From contig JAPDRN010000126.1 of NCBI GenBank assembly GCA_030247855.1, positions 30,849-94,848 on the forward strand: a stretch of DNA of 64,000 nucleotides, written 5' to 3'. This document shows, in pieces, positions 41,301 to 53,761 of this stretch (the first letter of the stretch is position 1; each line of letters begins with the position of its first letter). This DNA is from Knufia peltigerae (Eukaryota; Ascomycota; Eurotiomycetes; Chaetothyriales; Trichomeriaceae). The notes under the pieces were generated by a model. The model was not told the origin of the DNA and made no database searches. It saw only the letters and a program-made list of their open reading frames with translations. Made by a program: the position numbers and the translations under genes.

Positions 41301-42786
41301 CAAAAGAGCTGGCCGAGAGCAACCAGCTTCAGGTCATTTACGGTGATACAGACTCGGTCATGATCAACACCAACGCGGACAACATCGCTCAAGCGCTAAG
41401 TGTCGGTAACGATTTCAAGAAGTCTGTCAATGAACGATACAAGCTGCTGGAGATTGACATTGACAATGTCTTTCGTCGACTGCTGCTGCACGCAAAGAAG
41501 AAGTATGCTGCTGTCAACATGGCTGAAGTCGATGGCAAGTACATTGAGAAGCTCGAAGTCAAGGGTCTTGATATGAAAAGGCGAGAGTACTGCAACCTTT
41601 CCAAGGACGCTTCCAAGAAGCTTCTCAACGAAATATTGTCCGGGGACGATGCCGAGGTGGTCCTGGAACGAATCCACGAATATCTTCGCGACCTTGCGAA
41701 CAAGATGAGAGAAAACACCATCCCACAGACACAATACGTCATCTACACGGTAAGCTCATGTTCGTTGTCTTTTTGCATGCAATTACTGACCAGGAATAGA
41801 AACTCGGAAAGAATCCAACCGAATATCCCAACGCAGACTCGATGCCTCAAGTTCAGGTGGCACTTCGAGAAATCGCTCGTGGAAAGAATGTTCGAGTCAA
41901 CGATGTCATGTCCTACATTGTCACCATGGGCGATGAGTCTACTAAGGGTCTACCAGCGCCCAAGCGTGCATACACACCTCAGGATGTGCTCAAGCCTGGC
42001 TCAGGACTTGTGCCAGACGTGGAGTATTACTTGTCGAAGCAACTTTTCCCGCCGATTGAGCGTTTGTGTGCTCCGATTCCTGGCACCGACTCGGTCAGGT
42101 TGGCAGAGTGCCTGGGACTAGATGTCCGCAAGTACCAGATCAGCACGACGAGCGGTGACAGTCGGCAAAGCAACGAGATCTTTCCTCTGGAATCGCAAAT
42201 CCCTGACAGCGTTCGTTATCGAGATGCGGCTCGGCTCAAGCTCCGATGCCGACATTGCGAGCAGACGACAGTCTTTGAAGGCCTGTGCGACTCAACAACT
42301 ACGTGCACACCCGAAGGCATTGCCTGTAGCAATGCTGATTGCCAGCAAATCTTCACCAGGATGGCTGTGACGACCCAATTGGAAGCACAAATTCGAGTCC
42401 AGACCTGTCTTTATTATGAAGGTTGGCTTGTCTGCGACGATTCATCGTGTGGCAACCGGACCCGACAGATTTCAGTGTATGGTCACCGATGTCTTGGCCC
42501 CAACGGCCGTGCCGAAGGGTGCCTTGGTCGTATGTCATACGAGTACAGTGAAAAGAAACTATACAATCAACTTCTGTATTTCGCAATGTTGTTCGACGCG
42601 GAGAAGGCGAAGAACAAAGCAAAGTCTGACAAGGAGTATACGGACCGACGGGATCGCATTGTTGTTCTCGCCGAGACGAACAAGGACAGATTCGAGAGTA
42701 TCAAGACTGTTGTTGATGGCTACTTGAGAAAATGTGGACGACAATGGGTAGAGATGGATACATTGTTCGGTTTTGCTTTGAGATGA
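38331..42786 (+). CDS. pol1: DNA polymerase alpha catalytic subunit
   Basis: Three exons, 38331-38708, 38759-41749, 41800-42786, give 1451 aa, normal for fungal Pol1. The N-terminus (about 1-270) is acidic and disordered with the polymerase-alpha start SALAQLRAQRAAGK. The inactive exonuclease-like domain precedes the family-B core: DFNSLYPSIIQEYNICF near 853, NSMYGCLGY, and YGDTDSVMI near 987. Two Cys-rich zinc modules follow (CRHCEQTT with CSNADC near 1274, and CDDSSCG with CLGPNGRAEGCLG). Pol1 with primase begins Okazaki fragments and leading strands. The start MSHRSALAQ at 38331 is the first ATG of the frame. Splice joints restore PKPKIQTTAEDEAF and YVIYTKLGKNP. Confidence 0.97.
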
Positions 42787-43224
42787 AATGGATTTGGGTG
42801 CTGTTGTTGTTTTCTTTTTGGAATAATGAGCTTGCATTGAGAGCGTCTTTTGATAGCGAAAAGGCCGTCAATTCATTTATGACTGTTGACATGAGATGCC
42901 ATGTGCATTATCGAGTAATTACTCGTACCATGAGTGAGTTGGATTACGTTCGATTGACTTGTGTGCGAATAAATCACAGAGACGACTGAATACTTGCATG
43001 TTGAACCTATTGATGTGGTGGGGGGAATACGAATACGAGAATGACAATTCTTATTCGCCGACTTTAACCATCTTTTTGCCTGAGGTATTTTGACCATTTC
43101 TTCCAATCTTTCGTCCAGTTGATCAACCAAAAAACAGTCCATCTTTTCTCTATGATATAGAAAAACAAACACCTAATTCCACGTCGTCCCGGGTGAAAGT
43201 CCGACAGATCTTTCAGGCTACAAG
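42787..43224. other. Intergenic POL1-THI20
   Basis: 438 bp with the POL1 3' region and the THI20 promoter. I looked for a TPP riboswitch here because of the thiamine gene and did not find the conserved CTGAGA and ACCTGA-type core. Nothing else seen. Confidence 0.45.
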
Positions 43225-45391
43225 ATGGCCCCTCCCAAGGTTCTGGTCATTGCCGGCTCTGATAGCTCGGGTGGTGCGTAAGTAGTACATTTTGATCATT
43301 ACCTATACCCTTCGTATATGCAGAGATGGGAGAGGAAAAACAAGACAGTGGACTCTCTGGACAAACAAACTAACATGATCGTGTGTTGTATAACCAAAAA
43401 GAGGACTCGAGGCCGATCAAAAGGTGTTGGCTGCTCATGGCTGTTACGCAATGACGGCCACTACGGCCTTGACGGCACAAAACACCCTCGGTGTACAAGA
43501 TGTCCACATCACTCCTCCAGCCTTTGTCGGCAAACAGATCGATGCGTGTCTGAGTGATGTCGGTTGTCACGCTGTCAAACTTGGTACTTTTTTGATGGTC
43601 CTATCTATATCCCTTTCCACCTCTTCCTCATGGGGGGTTTTTTCCCTTGGAGGTGCTACTCTGACCACTTCGTACTGACCGACGATATTCAACAGGCATG
43701 CTCGGATCTGCAGGGACCATCAAAGTGATAGCCAAGGCATTGGACAAACACAGAGTCAATACGATTGTGCTTGATCCGGTAAGCAATTGCAATTGCATTT
43801 TTACTTTTCAGAGAGAGTCTCGAAGACCACTGATATCACAAACCCCCCGAGTCGTGCCTCCCGAAATGTAACAGATTGTTTTGATCATCATCCCACCTCC
43901 CCGCTGTTGACAACGGATCGATTGTTGGTTGATTGACAATTCTGAAACAAAAAAAAGGTCATGGTATCTACCAGCGGTCACCAACTCCTCCCGGGAGACG
44001 CCATTCGGAACCTACGAGAGTTACTCCTGCCCATGACCACACTCTTGACACCCAACATCCCCGAAGCGTTGCTCCTCGTCCGAGAGGCAGACTCGGACGC
44101 AGACGACAATATGCAGTACGGTGACGAGACTCCACCGACGCCGTTGTCCCCGACGTGTCTAGAGGACCTCAAACAGCTGGCCAAAATGGTCCACGGTTTG
44201 GGCCCACGGGCGGTCCTCCTCAAGGGAGGGCACATGCCCCTCACGACGTCTTACGACAGGGCGACGACCGACGAGGAGATGGCCGTGACGGTCGACATTC
44301 TCTACGACGGCGCCCGCTTTACCCTGGTGGAGTCCCCGTACCTGCGGTCCCGAAACACCCACGGCACGGGGTGCAGCCTCGCCAGCGCGATCGCGGCCAA
44401 CCTGGCCACCACCAAATGGAGACACGGGGGGAGCAAACTGTTCGACCGGCGGGACACGCTGTTCGGGTCCCTCCCGGCGGCCGTCCGGTCGGCCGTCCAC
44501 TACGTCTCCGTCGGCATCCAGACCTCGCACGACGACGTCGGCGGCAGTGGCGACCGAGGTTGCGGTCCGATCAACCACTTCCACAACGTCCACACCCTCC
44601 CGTTCTCCCGCGGTCACTTCGTCGACGACTGTCTCCTGTCGGACCCCCGGGTGGCCCCGGTGTGGGAGAGGTACACCCGTCACCCGTTCGTCACGTCGCT
44701 GGCCCGCGGGACTCTACCCGAAAAGCTCTTCAAGAATTACCTGGTGCAGGACTACCTGTACCTCACCCACTTTGCGCGGACTCACGCCTTGGCGGCGTAC
44801 AAGTCCCGCAGTATGGACTCCATCGTCGCGTCGGCAAACATCATCTTGCACATCCGGCGAGAAATGGACCTACACTTGAGCTATTGTGAAGAGTTTGGTA
44901 TTCAAAAATCCGAACTCGACCTCGACCACGACCTCGAGCTTGACCGTGACGCCGTCGTCACCCCTTCCGCCTCCCTCTCGACGTCCGGGGGACGACGACC
45001 CGCCAGACGGACCAAAAAGGAAAGTTTGGCCTGTACGGCCTACAGTCGTTACGTCCTGGACGTCGGTTCGAGTCAGGATTGGTTGGCCATACAGATGGCA
45101 CTGGCACCTTGCCTGCTGGGTTACGCCGAGGCGGCTCGTTTGGCCCGAGTCGACCCGGCCCGCAAGACCACCGCGCAGGGGAACCGGTACTGGAGGTGGG
45201 TGGAGAATTACGTGGCCGAGGATTACCTGCAGGCCGTCCGCGCCGGGAGGGACCTGATCGAGAGACACATGACGAAACAGTCCCCCGAGAGGATAAACGA
45301 GTTGATCGACATCTTCGTGAGGGCGACCGAGATGGAGGTCAAGTTTTGGGATTTTGATGCCCATCCTGACATCGACGAGGACGATGAGTAA
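43225..45391 (+). CDS. thi20: THI20-type HMP/HMP-P kinase fused to TenA thiaminase II domain
   Basis: Four exons (43225-43277, 43402-43583, 43696-43778, 43958-45391) give 583 aa. Residues 1-300 are the ThiD-like kinase: VLVIAGSDSSGGAGLEADQK at the start, AVKLGMLGS, LDPVMVSTSGH, PNIPEA and the anion-hole NTHGTGCSLASAIAANLA (about 238-255). The TenA domain follows from about 335: FKNYLVQDYLYLTHFAR, TAYSRYVLDVGSSQDWLAIQ, ALAPCLLGYAEAA (with the conserved Cys) and RWVENY. The enzyme phosphorylates hydroxymethylpyrimidine twice for thiamine synthesis and salvages pyrimidine from degraded thiamine. Oddities: an acidic insert after LLVREAD in the kinase and a charged insert of about 35 residues inside TenA (about 435-468), and exon 4 is much more GC-rich than exons 1-3. 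Confidence 0.94.
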
Positions 45392-45411
45392 AGGACATCT
45401 TTGGAGGAGAA

Positions 45412-45443
<32 letters not shown>

Positions 45444-45731
45444 CCTCTCTACAGTATCAACCTACAAGGTCAAAAAACTCTGGGTCGAAGTTGATGGAGA
45501 AATGGAACAAAAATACTAGAACAGAAGGATAGAAATAGATATCGATACAAGTACTAACGTCCGGCCTTGAGTAAGGTCAATTTCTGCGAGGTAAAAAGTA
45601 CAAAACGACCTACTGAAACAAAGTTGCCAAGTATTTTCAGCGTGCGTTCGTTCCAGACACACTTTTTGGTTCCTTGGGCGAATTGTTGTTGTTACATGTA
45701 GCTACAGTTACATTACGGAGTACAGGAATAT
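45392..45731. other. Intergenic between convergent THI20 and NDUFAF7
   Basis: 340 bp of convergent 3' flanks. It contains a CT microsatellite (45421-45442, part of an imperfect run from about 45412 to 45450) and one TACGGAGTA motif (45714-45722). Confidence 0.5.
45412..45450. repeat. (CT)n microsatellite
   Basis: An interrupted CT/TC run with a perfect (CT)11 core at 45421-45442, just past the THI20 stop codon. Confidence 0.85.
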
Positions 45732-47778
45732 TCAACCGACAACACTCCCACCGAAACCGACAGGTCTTCGTCTCCCTCCATTCTCTGGAACGATCGTCAT
45801 GACCTTGTAAGCTTTACCCATCCCCTTGGGCCCGGCCTCGACCAATCTCTTCCAACCCGTTTCCAATTCCACCTTTTTCCTCTCGAGCTCTTCGGTACTA
45901 CCGAATTGACCCCTCTTGGTGAGCTCCGCGACAAGTCTCTCCGCGCGTTGTTTGATGCCGAGTTGACCCAACCAGAATCCTTGTTCGACCGGCCCGTGGA
46001 CTTCGATCCCGGGACTCGCCTCGAGGGCCGCGTGCGCGAGCGCCACAAAGTCGACGTCCGCACTGACGTCCGCTTCACCGGCGTAGACAAACGGCGAGAC
46101 GATCTTGTGCCTGCGGATGGCTCGGAGTGAATCGACCGGGACCGTCTCCAAGGGTCCATAGTCGATGATGAGGGCAGCACCACCGTTGTTGCCATCAAGA
46201 GGAGACTGGCCGGTGCCTTCTTTCGACGATCGGTTGCTTGCCACTCCTCCTCCGATCCTTCTTGCAAACTCTTGAATGTATCGCGAACTCTCGGGAGATA
46301 CTTCCACCCGAGACGAGACTTGATTCTTGAGGTGACGATAACGAGGTCGTTCGGGGATGACCAACGAACTAGGCGTGCTTGCCTTGGCGAGGGTCAGTTG
46401 AAAATCAGGCTCGGGTTGTTTGTGAGCAGCAGCAGCAGCAGCACCCGCGCCGTTCCCCAATTGTGAAGACAAGTCCAATTTTGGCTTGGTCGGGGCTACC
46501 AACAATTCTCGCCATTGCGGCAACTTGCTGGCCGTGGATGGTTTTGGTACAGGCTGGCCCATCTCACCGAGCAGCTTACTCTGTACCTCCTGCCCCTCCT
46601 CCTGCACCTCTTCCGGCTTTGGCGCCACCGACTCGAACGCGTGGATGGGTAGAGCGTCGAAGAATTCGTGTGCGATGATGAAAGGTACGGTCTTCTGATC
46701 TCCCGAACCCCCCGTGCCGTCGGGCAGCAGAACGACATCTTCGACCCAGCGCACGGGAATGCCTTGTTTGCTGGTGGCTTCCCACCAGACATTCTTCCCC
46801 GTATGGTCCCTGACCTCTTTCATCTCGGCGTCTTCTCCGCAAAGGACATCCTTCTGTTTGGCCCTCAACCCTTCTCCCGCCTCGACGAGCCAGACCGCCG
46901 AGATCGACTTGGCAAACGTGCCAAACTGTCCGATGGTTCTGAGGACGTCACTCATCAACGTGCCCCTCCCCGGACCCATCTCGATAAACTGGACACCCTG
47001 CGAGGGACGTCCCTGTGCCATCCATTCGGTCATGAACCATATGCCCACCAATTCTCCGAAGATCTGCGAGATCTCGGGAGAGGTTATAAAGTCACCCTCT
47101 GTGCCAAACTGGTCTGCGTCATCTTTGCGGGTCGTGGTGTAGTAACCGCCGTCGGGGTTCGTGAGACATTGACGCATGTAGGATGCGATTGAAACGGGTC
47201 CGGTGACCTTGTACCCAAAAACATATTAGCCTGATTTGGTTCCTCTATTCGAGCAAGAGAGGGGTGGAGGAAGGGGGTGGGTGTTTATATGGGCATATGT
47301 GTAATACGCAGCGGGAACTACGTGTATGTTGTATATGAAAATATGCATCAGGTGAATGAACGGGGCATACCTCGATTGCCTGCGCTATTGTTTTTGCCAA
47401 AGGTGTCGACCATTGTCGGACAGGCAAGGTTGGTGGATGATTTGCCGCAAGAGTAGTACTTGACTCAGACGGCTGCGACGTAGGCACTTGTTGGGAAAGT
47501 TCCTCGTCTACGGCAGGCTTTGACTTTGACGCCGCACTGCTCGACCATCTTTGTTGTTGCTGCTGCTGCGCCGGATACGGACGGCGAGCCACCACGACGT
47601 GGACATGATGTCGAAGCGGAGAACCGTTGTTCTTGTTGTTGTTGTTGTTGTTGTCGCATTGAACAATTGACCGACAAGTAGTGGTGAGTGTCGTCGTCGT
47701 CGTCGCCGCAGCAAAAGGCTTGTTGTGGTCGTTCAGCCGAAGCACTCGTTGAAGAAGACGAGGTGCTCCATATCTCAT
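45732..47778 (-). CDS. Complex I assembly arginine methyltransferase NDUFAF7/MidA
   Basis: Two exons, 47778-47371 and 47207-45732 (intron 163 nt), give 627 aa. The N-terminus (MRYGAPRLLQRVLRLNDHNK) is a plausible mitochondrial presequence, followed by unusual low-complexity runs of Thr, Asn and Gln (about 25-75). The MidA core begins at TPLAKTIAQAIEVTGPVSIASYMRQCLTNP, then GDFITSPEISQIFGELVGIW and the SAM-binding loop FIEMGPGRGTLMSDVLR, then AHEFFDALPIHAFE. Human NDUFAF7 dimethylates an arginine of the complex I subunit NDUFS2 in the matrix. Long inserts rich in Lys/Pro/Gln separate the conserved blocks, so the protein is larger than the human one (441 aa by memory). Confidence 0.9.
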
Positions 47779-48419
47779 TCTCGAGGTTGCAAACCCTCCA
47801 AAAACCTCCCCTCCTGTCACTTGCACACACACACACACACACACACAACAAAAAGGGAAAAAAGGAACGGGGACAATATACAAGAACAGAACACAAAAAA
47901 GTGGTTGGTTGGGTTTCAACAAGACATTCTCAAAATAAGAGGTGCGGACAAGTTGGAACAATAAATCTAATGCGGCGCCGCCGAGTACGGAACTTCGCGT
48001 GTCAACACTGGAAATTATGACGATGTTTTTTGGCGGCTCAAGCAGCATACGGGCCTTTTAGTTAGGTACCTTTGTAGTATTGTAGGTACTTAAGGCAAAG
48101 CACCTAAACAACCCCTTACCTACAGTATGTCCTCCCTACTACCCATAAACACGCACACATAAATCTATCTCACTCGACCTGGAGTGACTCTGTCGTGTTT
48201 GTAAAGTACGTTTTTTACATTTTTTACAAAATGCATCAGATATTTTCACAATGTCTAAAAGAGACATGAATTAGTTGAAGTCGAGAGGCTGCTCCGGCTG
48301 CTCACAAATGCATACAGTCCCTTGGTATATAGGTATATATGAAAGACGCCATCGCTATGCAACCAAAAATCATACACAACCCCGTCAATATCATACAAAG
48401 GACACCGCGCGACACGACA
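47779..48419. other. Intergenic: NDUFAF7 promoter with CA repeat
   Basis: 641 bp. It holds a perfect (CA)12 at 47824-47847 about 50 bp upstream of the NDUFAF7 start, and two AGGTAC-type words at 48063-48071 and 48083-48091. Long minus-strand frames across the repeat are low-complexity artefacts. Confidence 0.5.
47824..47847. repeat. (CA)12 microsatellite
   Basis: 24 bp of uninterrupted CA, in the likely 5' leader or promoter of NDUFAF7. Confidence 0.9.
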
Positions 48420-51013
48420 TCATCTCTCTAGATCAACAAAGCCGCCTCTTCCGCTACGTTTTGCCAGATCTTGGAAACCCCTGCCCCAGCCGTCGTAGTC
48501 CTTCTTCTCCTTGTTACTGCCTTTGAGTTCAAACTTCTTCTTTCGTGGAGGTCCCTGATCCTGGTTCGGGCGCAATACACTCTTTGGAAATTGTGCCCGG
48601 ATTCTCTCCTCCTTGACCAACTCACGCTTCTGGATTCTAGAGAGATTCCTCTCCTCCCTCTTCTTCTCCACTTTCGATCGGACCGCCTTGATGGATTTGA
48701 GTGTTCTTGCTCGCTGTCCGTAATGGTCGTCGAGACGGCGGTTGCCGGCACCATCATCTCCTTCATTGCCATCTTCTTCATCCTCCCAAGCCGCTGTGCG
48801 TGATGCTGGCCTGGTCGTCTTCTCCCCAGGTGGACTCTGATCAACCATGCTCTCGACTTTCCCCAAGAACGCCGCGAGTCTTCGCTTCTTCGACCAGCAC
48901 TCCTCGATGATGGAAGAATCCAGGGGACCCATTCCATCATCCTCCAGCCGCTCATTGACTCGCAAGATCTTGTCATATGCGCCAATGACAGTTCTTAAAA
49001 AGTCAACCATTGGGCCCACGCTCTCCATCACACTGTATGGTGTGATCCTGCGTTTATCCAGCAATGTCTGGACACTCTTGGTGCGGGCCTTCACATCTTG
49101 GAGCCGTTCAAGCTCGGTGACGTGGGATTTGATCAAGCGCATAACGTTCGTGACCTCGGGTTTCAACTTTTCCAAGGCCACAAATGTATTGTTTTTGGAA
49201 GGATCACGCTCAAAGTCCAGATCACCTTCCTTGGTCTTCGTCAGTGCTTCACCATCAAGTCCTTTCGTGGTAGCCATGGCCAGCTGCAAATATTTCTCAA
49301 GCACCGAAGGTGCAAACTTCAGCCAGATGCCTTGGTTCTCGTCTTCTGAAGCCTTTGCTTCAACACTGTCTTCCATCAGCTTAATGATGCGGTTCGCGAT
49401 CGAGAACACGTTGGGGTTCTTCTTGTCTCGGTAACAGGTACTCATGGCAATGATAAACGTGCCTCGGCTCATTAGTTGCTGCTGGACATCGGCTGGCCGT
49501 GGCTGCAGCAACAGGTCAAGTGTTGCCTGACTCGCACGGGAGACACGAAGTAGACGCATGTACGAAATGATGTTGGCTCGATCGGCCTCTAGCTTGTAAG
49601 GGCCCTTTGGTGAGGTGAGTAGTTGCCAGTAGTATTTTCCGGCACCAATCTGTCGAAGAGCGGTAGTGGCCTCCAAGAGCATTGAGAGTGTGTTCTTTCC
49701 CGCCGCAGCGTAGATAGAAGAGTCGATGTTGGCAATTGGCATCGACTGGACTGTTCTGAGGGTAATATCGGTTGACGAGGGGGCTACCTCTTCAGATTCA
49801 TCGGTCGCGCCGGCCGTGAGCATTCGCCGGTCTTCGGTTTCCTTCTCAGGGGTAAGATCGCCTGCAAAGCGGGGAATGCTCATGGTTTGTTGGACCAAAT
49901 TTAGTACGTCCTCGTAAGCCTTGGGTTCGGAAGACAGCAGGAGGATTCTCCCCATGGCACAGACCAGTTGTTCGTCAAGCTGCAAAAGACCCCTCCTCCA
50001 TCGAGACACAATGTCGGTCCAGAGGTTTCGAGCGTCATTTACGGCTTCCTCGAATATCGGCTGAGGGTCGTACTCGCGATCTGGTGAACTCGCCCCCAGC
50101 TTCACCGCACGGTGTCGAACTTCCGAGTGGATGGTATTCATGATGGTAGTAAAGGTGATGTGATCGGGGGCACCAGGCCCCTGCTCCGGGAGTTTCCCAG
50201 CAATCACCCACATAGAATCAATAAAAAGTGCTCGGGCGCAAACATTGAGGACCGCGTTGGTGTGAATAATGGTCGGTTTGACCGCTGAGTTGGCGGCGCC
50301 GATGGAGTTGTAAACCTTGATGGCGTCTTCGACGACACCCGGTTGCTTGTAATTTTCTCGGTAACCCCTTAGCATTATCGTATAGGTATGTGCGTCAGGC
50401 TTATGGCCTCGCTTTTTCATCTATAACGTCGACTGGTCAGCATTCACCCAGTATCTCCCATGGTCAGGCACCATACCTCGTTGTAGATTTTCCATGCATC
50501 TTTGGGTCTTCGTTGTTGCATCAGCCAGTTGATCAGATGGTTCCAACTGACCGTATTGTCGATATTCACCCGGGAGACACCAACCCCTTTGTCACTCTCG
50601 CGGACAAGGTTCAAAGCCGCATCAAACTTGGAATCCCTCAGCTTGTCCGCGACAGTCTGAGCTAGCTTCAACGGGTCGCTCAGGTATTGCAGTTCCCGTC
50701 TCGCATTTTGTTGGACTTCCGTCCGGCCATGGTTGTTCATGAGACGGAGACGGTTGTTCTTCCTCGCCTCGGCATCTCTGGAGGAGGCTCTTGCGACGGC
50801 AGGCTCGCCTCTCCACGACGGGCCCTTGATCCGTTTCTCCGTCCGCAGGGTTTTCGTGAGGAGCCTCCGGTGATGGCCTTGCTGGATAGACTGGAGAGTA
50901 GCATGGTTGCGGCGGAAGATGGCCGTTGTACGGAGTGAACACGAAGGGGTCGTAGTAAGATCGACGGTCAGGGATCGAAATGCCCATAGCAGACAGGCCG
51001 AACAAGTAAACAT
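48420..51013 (-). CDS. Pentatricopeptide-repeat protein, probably mitochondrial
   Basis: Two exons, 51013-50477 and 50420-48420 (intron 56 nt, branch GCTGACC), give 845 aa. PPR-like helical hairpins are visible: VSWNHLINWLMQQRRPKDAWKIYNEMKKRGHKPDAHTYTIML spans one and crosses the splice joint, followed by ITFTTIMNTI, LVCAMGRILL and later degenerate repeats. The N-terminus is rich in Arg/Thr/Ser with few acids, consistent with mitochondrial import. The C-terminal 130 residues are strongly basic (KKREERNLSRIQKRELVKEE), suited to RNA binding. Fungal PPR proteins act in mitochondrial RNA stability or ribosome assembly; I cannot name the orthologue. The start is the first ATG in the frame. Confidence 0.85.
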
Positions 51014-53761
51014 TGCTCAGAAAGGCCCGGCACGAGCTCAGTCGAATACATGTAGGAAGGACCTAGTTACAAGTCGCCATTGCAATCCGCAAGACTTCAT
51101 CTTCGTCAACCAGCCAGTTCCTGCGCCGTCAACTTTTTTTCCACCGGGGCAAGTAAGCCGAGAGAGACTGGGCCTGATACGCACGTGATGCGAGAACTTG
51201 AACCCACTGTCCACCACATGCCCTTCCAATCATTTCGATTCTTCCTCGCAAACTACGCCTTAGACAGGGAAATGGGTTCAAACTGCAGAATTGGGAGACG
51301 GATGGTTCTCTGGATCTCATACATTATGGGCAGATCACCACTGAGTCCCGAGTCGAACAACTCGACCGACCACCTCTACTCGTATCACCACCAAACCGAT
51401 CACTGTCCAGAAATCCCGTGCTTTGCAAAAGAAGCTTGTCCAGTTTCAACATGATCGGATTTATCCAAGGATAGGTGCACCGGTGCGTCTTATTACATTT
51501 TTTCTCAGACTCGTGGGGCTATGATGAACCCTTGTCCACCCACGTACCTACGTACCTAAAGGTACATAGCCAATACTCCACGACCACCCACCACGAGGAA
51601 TACTGCGGTCCTAAACCAGCACTGAATTACTCCCTGAAAGCGAGGGCTGAGGCAGGGTGCCTCTGGTGGCGTGGCCAAAACCGTGCTTGCTCGTATTACC
51701 TGTGCGAGATGCCGTCTTTCGATCTGGCTCCCCCGCGTGGACTTCCGAAGTGGCGGATGTGTAACCTTTCTTAGCTCGGCCACAATTGCATGTGCGGTAC
51801 GGAGTAAGTACTGCTCGTAGTGTACTCGAACTATTACAGTATGTCCTTCAGTTGCGCGCGTGTTATATTTACTTATCTGGGGGTTTTGACGATGCCTCAC
51901 GGTCACCTGGGTCGCCTCAAGCCGCATCCGAGCCATCCGAGACTTCACATTAAGACTTGAGCAGGCCGTTGTTGCCGATTTCGGGTTAGATATCCTTTCT
52001 TATTGTCCATCCTCCTTTTGATTAAGAGCGCCACTAGATATCCTTGTAGGAGATTTCGAGCCCTTGAGTTAGGTCCGCTAGGGGTCCATGTGTTCTCCAC
52101 GTCGTCAGGCTGAGCTGTGCGCGAAATGGCTGCATAAGTGGCGTTGTCGGTGGCAGTTGGAAAGCCTCGTGTTGACTAAAGGTCTAGCGTCAATGGAAGG
52201 GCCCAGGCTTGTGGTATTGTAGGTACCGGTACATCGCAGGGATGGCTAGAAGGATACGTCGTGGGACGAGTCCAGTATATGTAAGCACGATGGAGACCTG
52301 TGTGACGGTCTGATGCAGAACGTACGTAGTTGGCTTTGGTTTGGCGACAGATTCACTAGACCAGCGATCTTGCCGAAGGGCTCTACTGTACTGTACATAA
52401 GAGAATAGGCAGTTCTGACGTCTTTTAGGGCCGCTCCGCTGTCGACCAAAAGATGCACAGGTAGACTATTTCTCTAGTCCATCAGCTTGTCCGCACCAGT
52501 GTTAGTGGTGTTGGTTAAAGGCCGTGAAGCCTAAAGCCTCTAGTTCCAGAGCCCAGGCATGCCTGTATCTTTTAGCCCTGGCGCCGTTTCCACCACACAC
52601 ACACACCACTGACATGGCACACGCACACCTGTTCCCTCCCGTCAAGCTGCCACTATGGCGCCGGCGAATTTCTTGCATCAGCCTCCTTCTACCCCAGAGT
52701 CAGACTAAATCCAAACTCACCATCCGGGCACCATATTAGTTCCCATAGTCTTGTGTAACCGTGCTAGAGTCCAAATTCGAAACCCGGTAGGTGACTTTGC
52801 CACACGCCAAACGTCCACCATCGCGTGCCCTGGTATAACCTTAACCATACGACATCAGACCATCCAGAAGTACTTCTCATGTGCCGCATTCCTTGAGAGA
52901 ATCAATTCCAATGACATCAATCAAGACCCCAGAGACGGAATCTACGCCTACGCATGTGCTATACACTTCTATGCCTTTCCTCAGTCAGACGTTGTCCGAG
53001 GTTTTACGAGTATCGTGAAAAGATAAGCGACGAAAGACTAGAAGAACAAACTGTATCATGATTCTGTAATGGTATTTTGTTTGGCTTATCTGGTCAGACT
53101 CGGTTCTGGCAAGACCACGCCCGTATGTTCTAATAAGATAAGCACGGCCATGGCAAAGTTCTGGCTTTTTGCAGAAGCCAGCGGCGTGCTCTGCTCGATT
53201 CTGAAGAACATCAATGTACACAAGATGCACTCAAACACCTCCCCCTCTGAGGCAACTGAATTGCCGCTGCGGTTGCAGCGGCCGCGACCAACAGAGGGTT
53301 TCCCTTTTCACTCCCTCGGGTCATAGGCTCGTGAATGGGATGTGGATATCGACAAACATCCACACCCTCATACTCTTCTGTCACCTCAAAAACTGCATAC
53401 GCTCGGCCGTCGTAATATTCATCCCCCTTGCTTCAAACCTCGGAGCGCTAGGCCGGTTCTGATGCACCCAGCCATAAGAAACGAAGAACGAAAAAAAAAA
53501 CTAACTCATCAACAAACCACAAACCACAAACCACCAGCCAGCCATCTGGCAATTAACTCCTGCCAGCGTCGCCTCGGTTCTTTTGAGATGCCCGGTGTTG
53601 TTCATTATCTCCTCCTCTCCCACCTAGGGTATCTGTCGCGAAAATGAAGTGGCACCGCACCAATGCATACAAGCACGGCATCATAGAACAGCCCTTATGT
53701 GCACAATTGCAGTCTGCAAGCTATTCAGAAGCCACTCAACCTTGCTGCTGGATCAAAAGCT
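51014..53761. other. Gene-poor intergenic tract
   Basis: 2.7 kb without a convincing gene. It contains TACGGAGTA (51798-51806), several AGGTAC/GTACCT words (51545-51565, 52220-52232), a short CA run near 52594-52606 and direct ACAAACC repeats near 53513-53540. All frames are under 125 codons and overlapping, with no family signature. Confidence 0.5.

Noticed and set aside
42787..43401. TPP riboswitch upstream of or within the first intron of THI20
   Set aside because: The conserved thi-box core words were not found.
44155..44889. 244-codon plus-strand frame in THI20 exon 4, and minus-strand frames over the same stretch
   Set aside because: Caused by high GC and few stops in the THI20 coding exon; the THI20 frame carries the conserved motifs.
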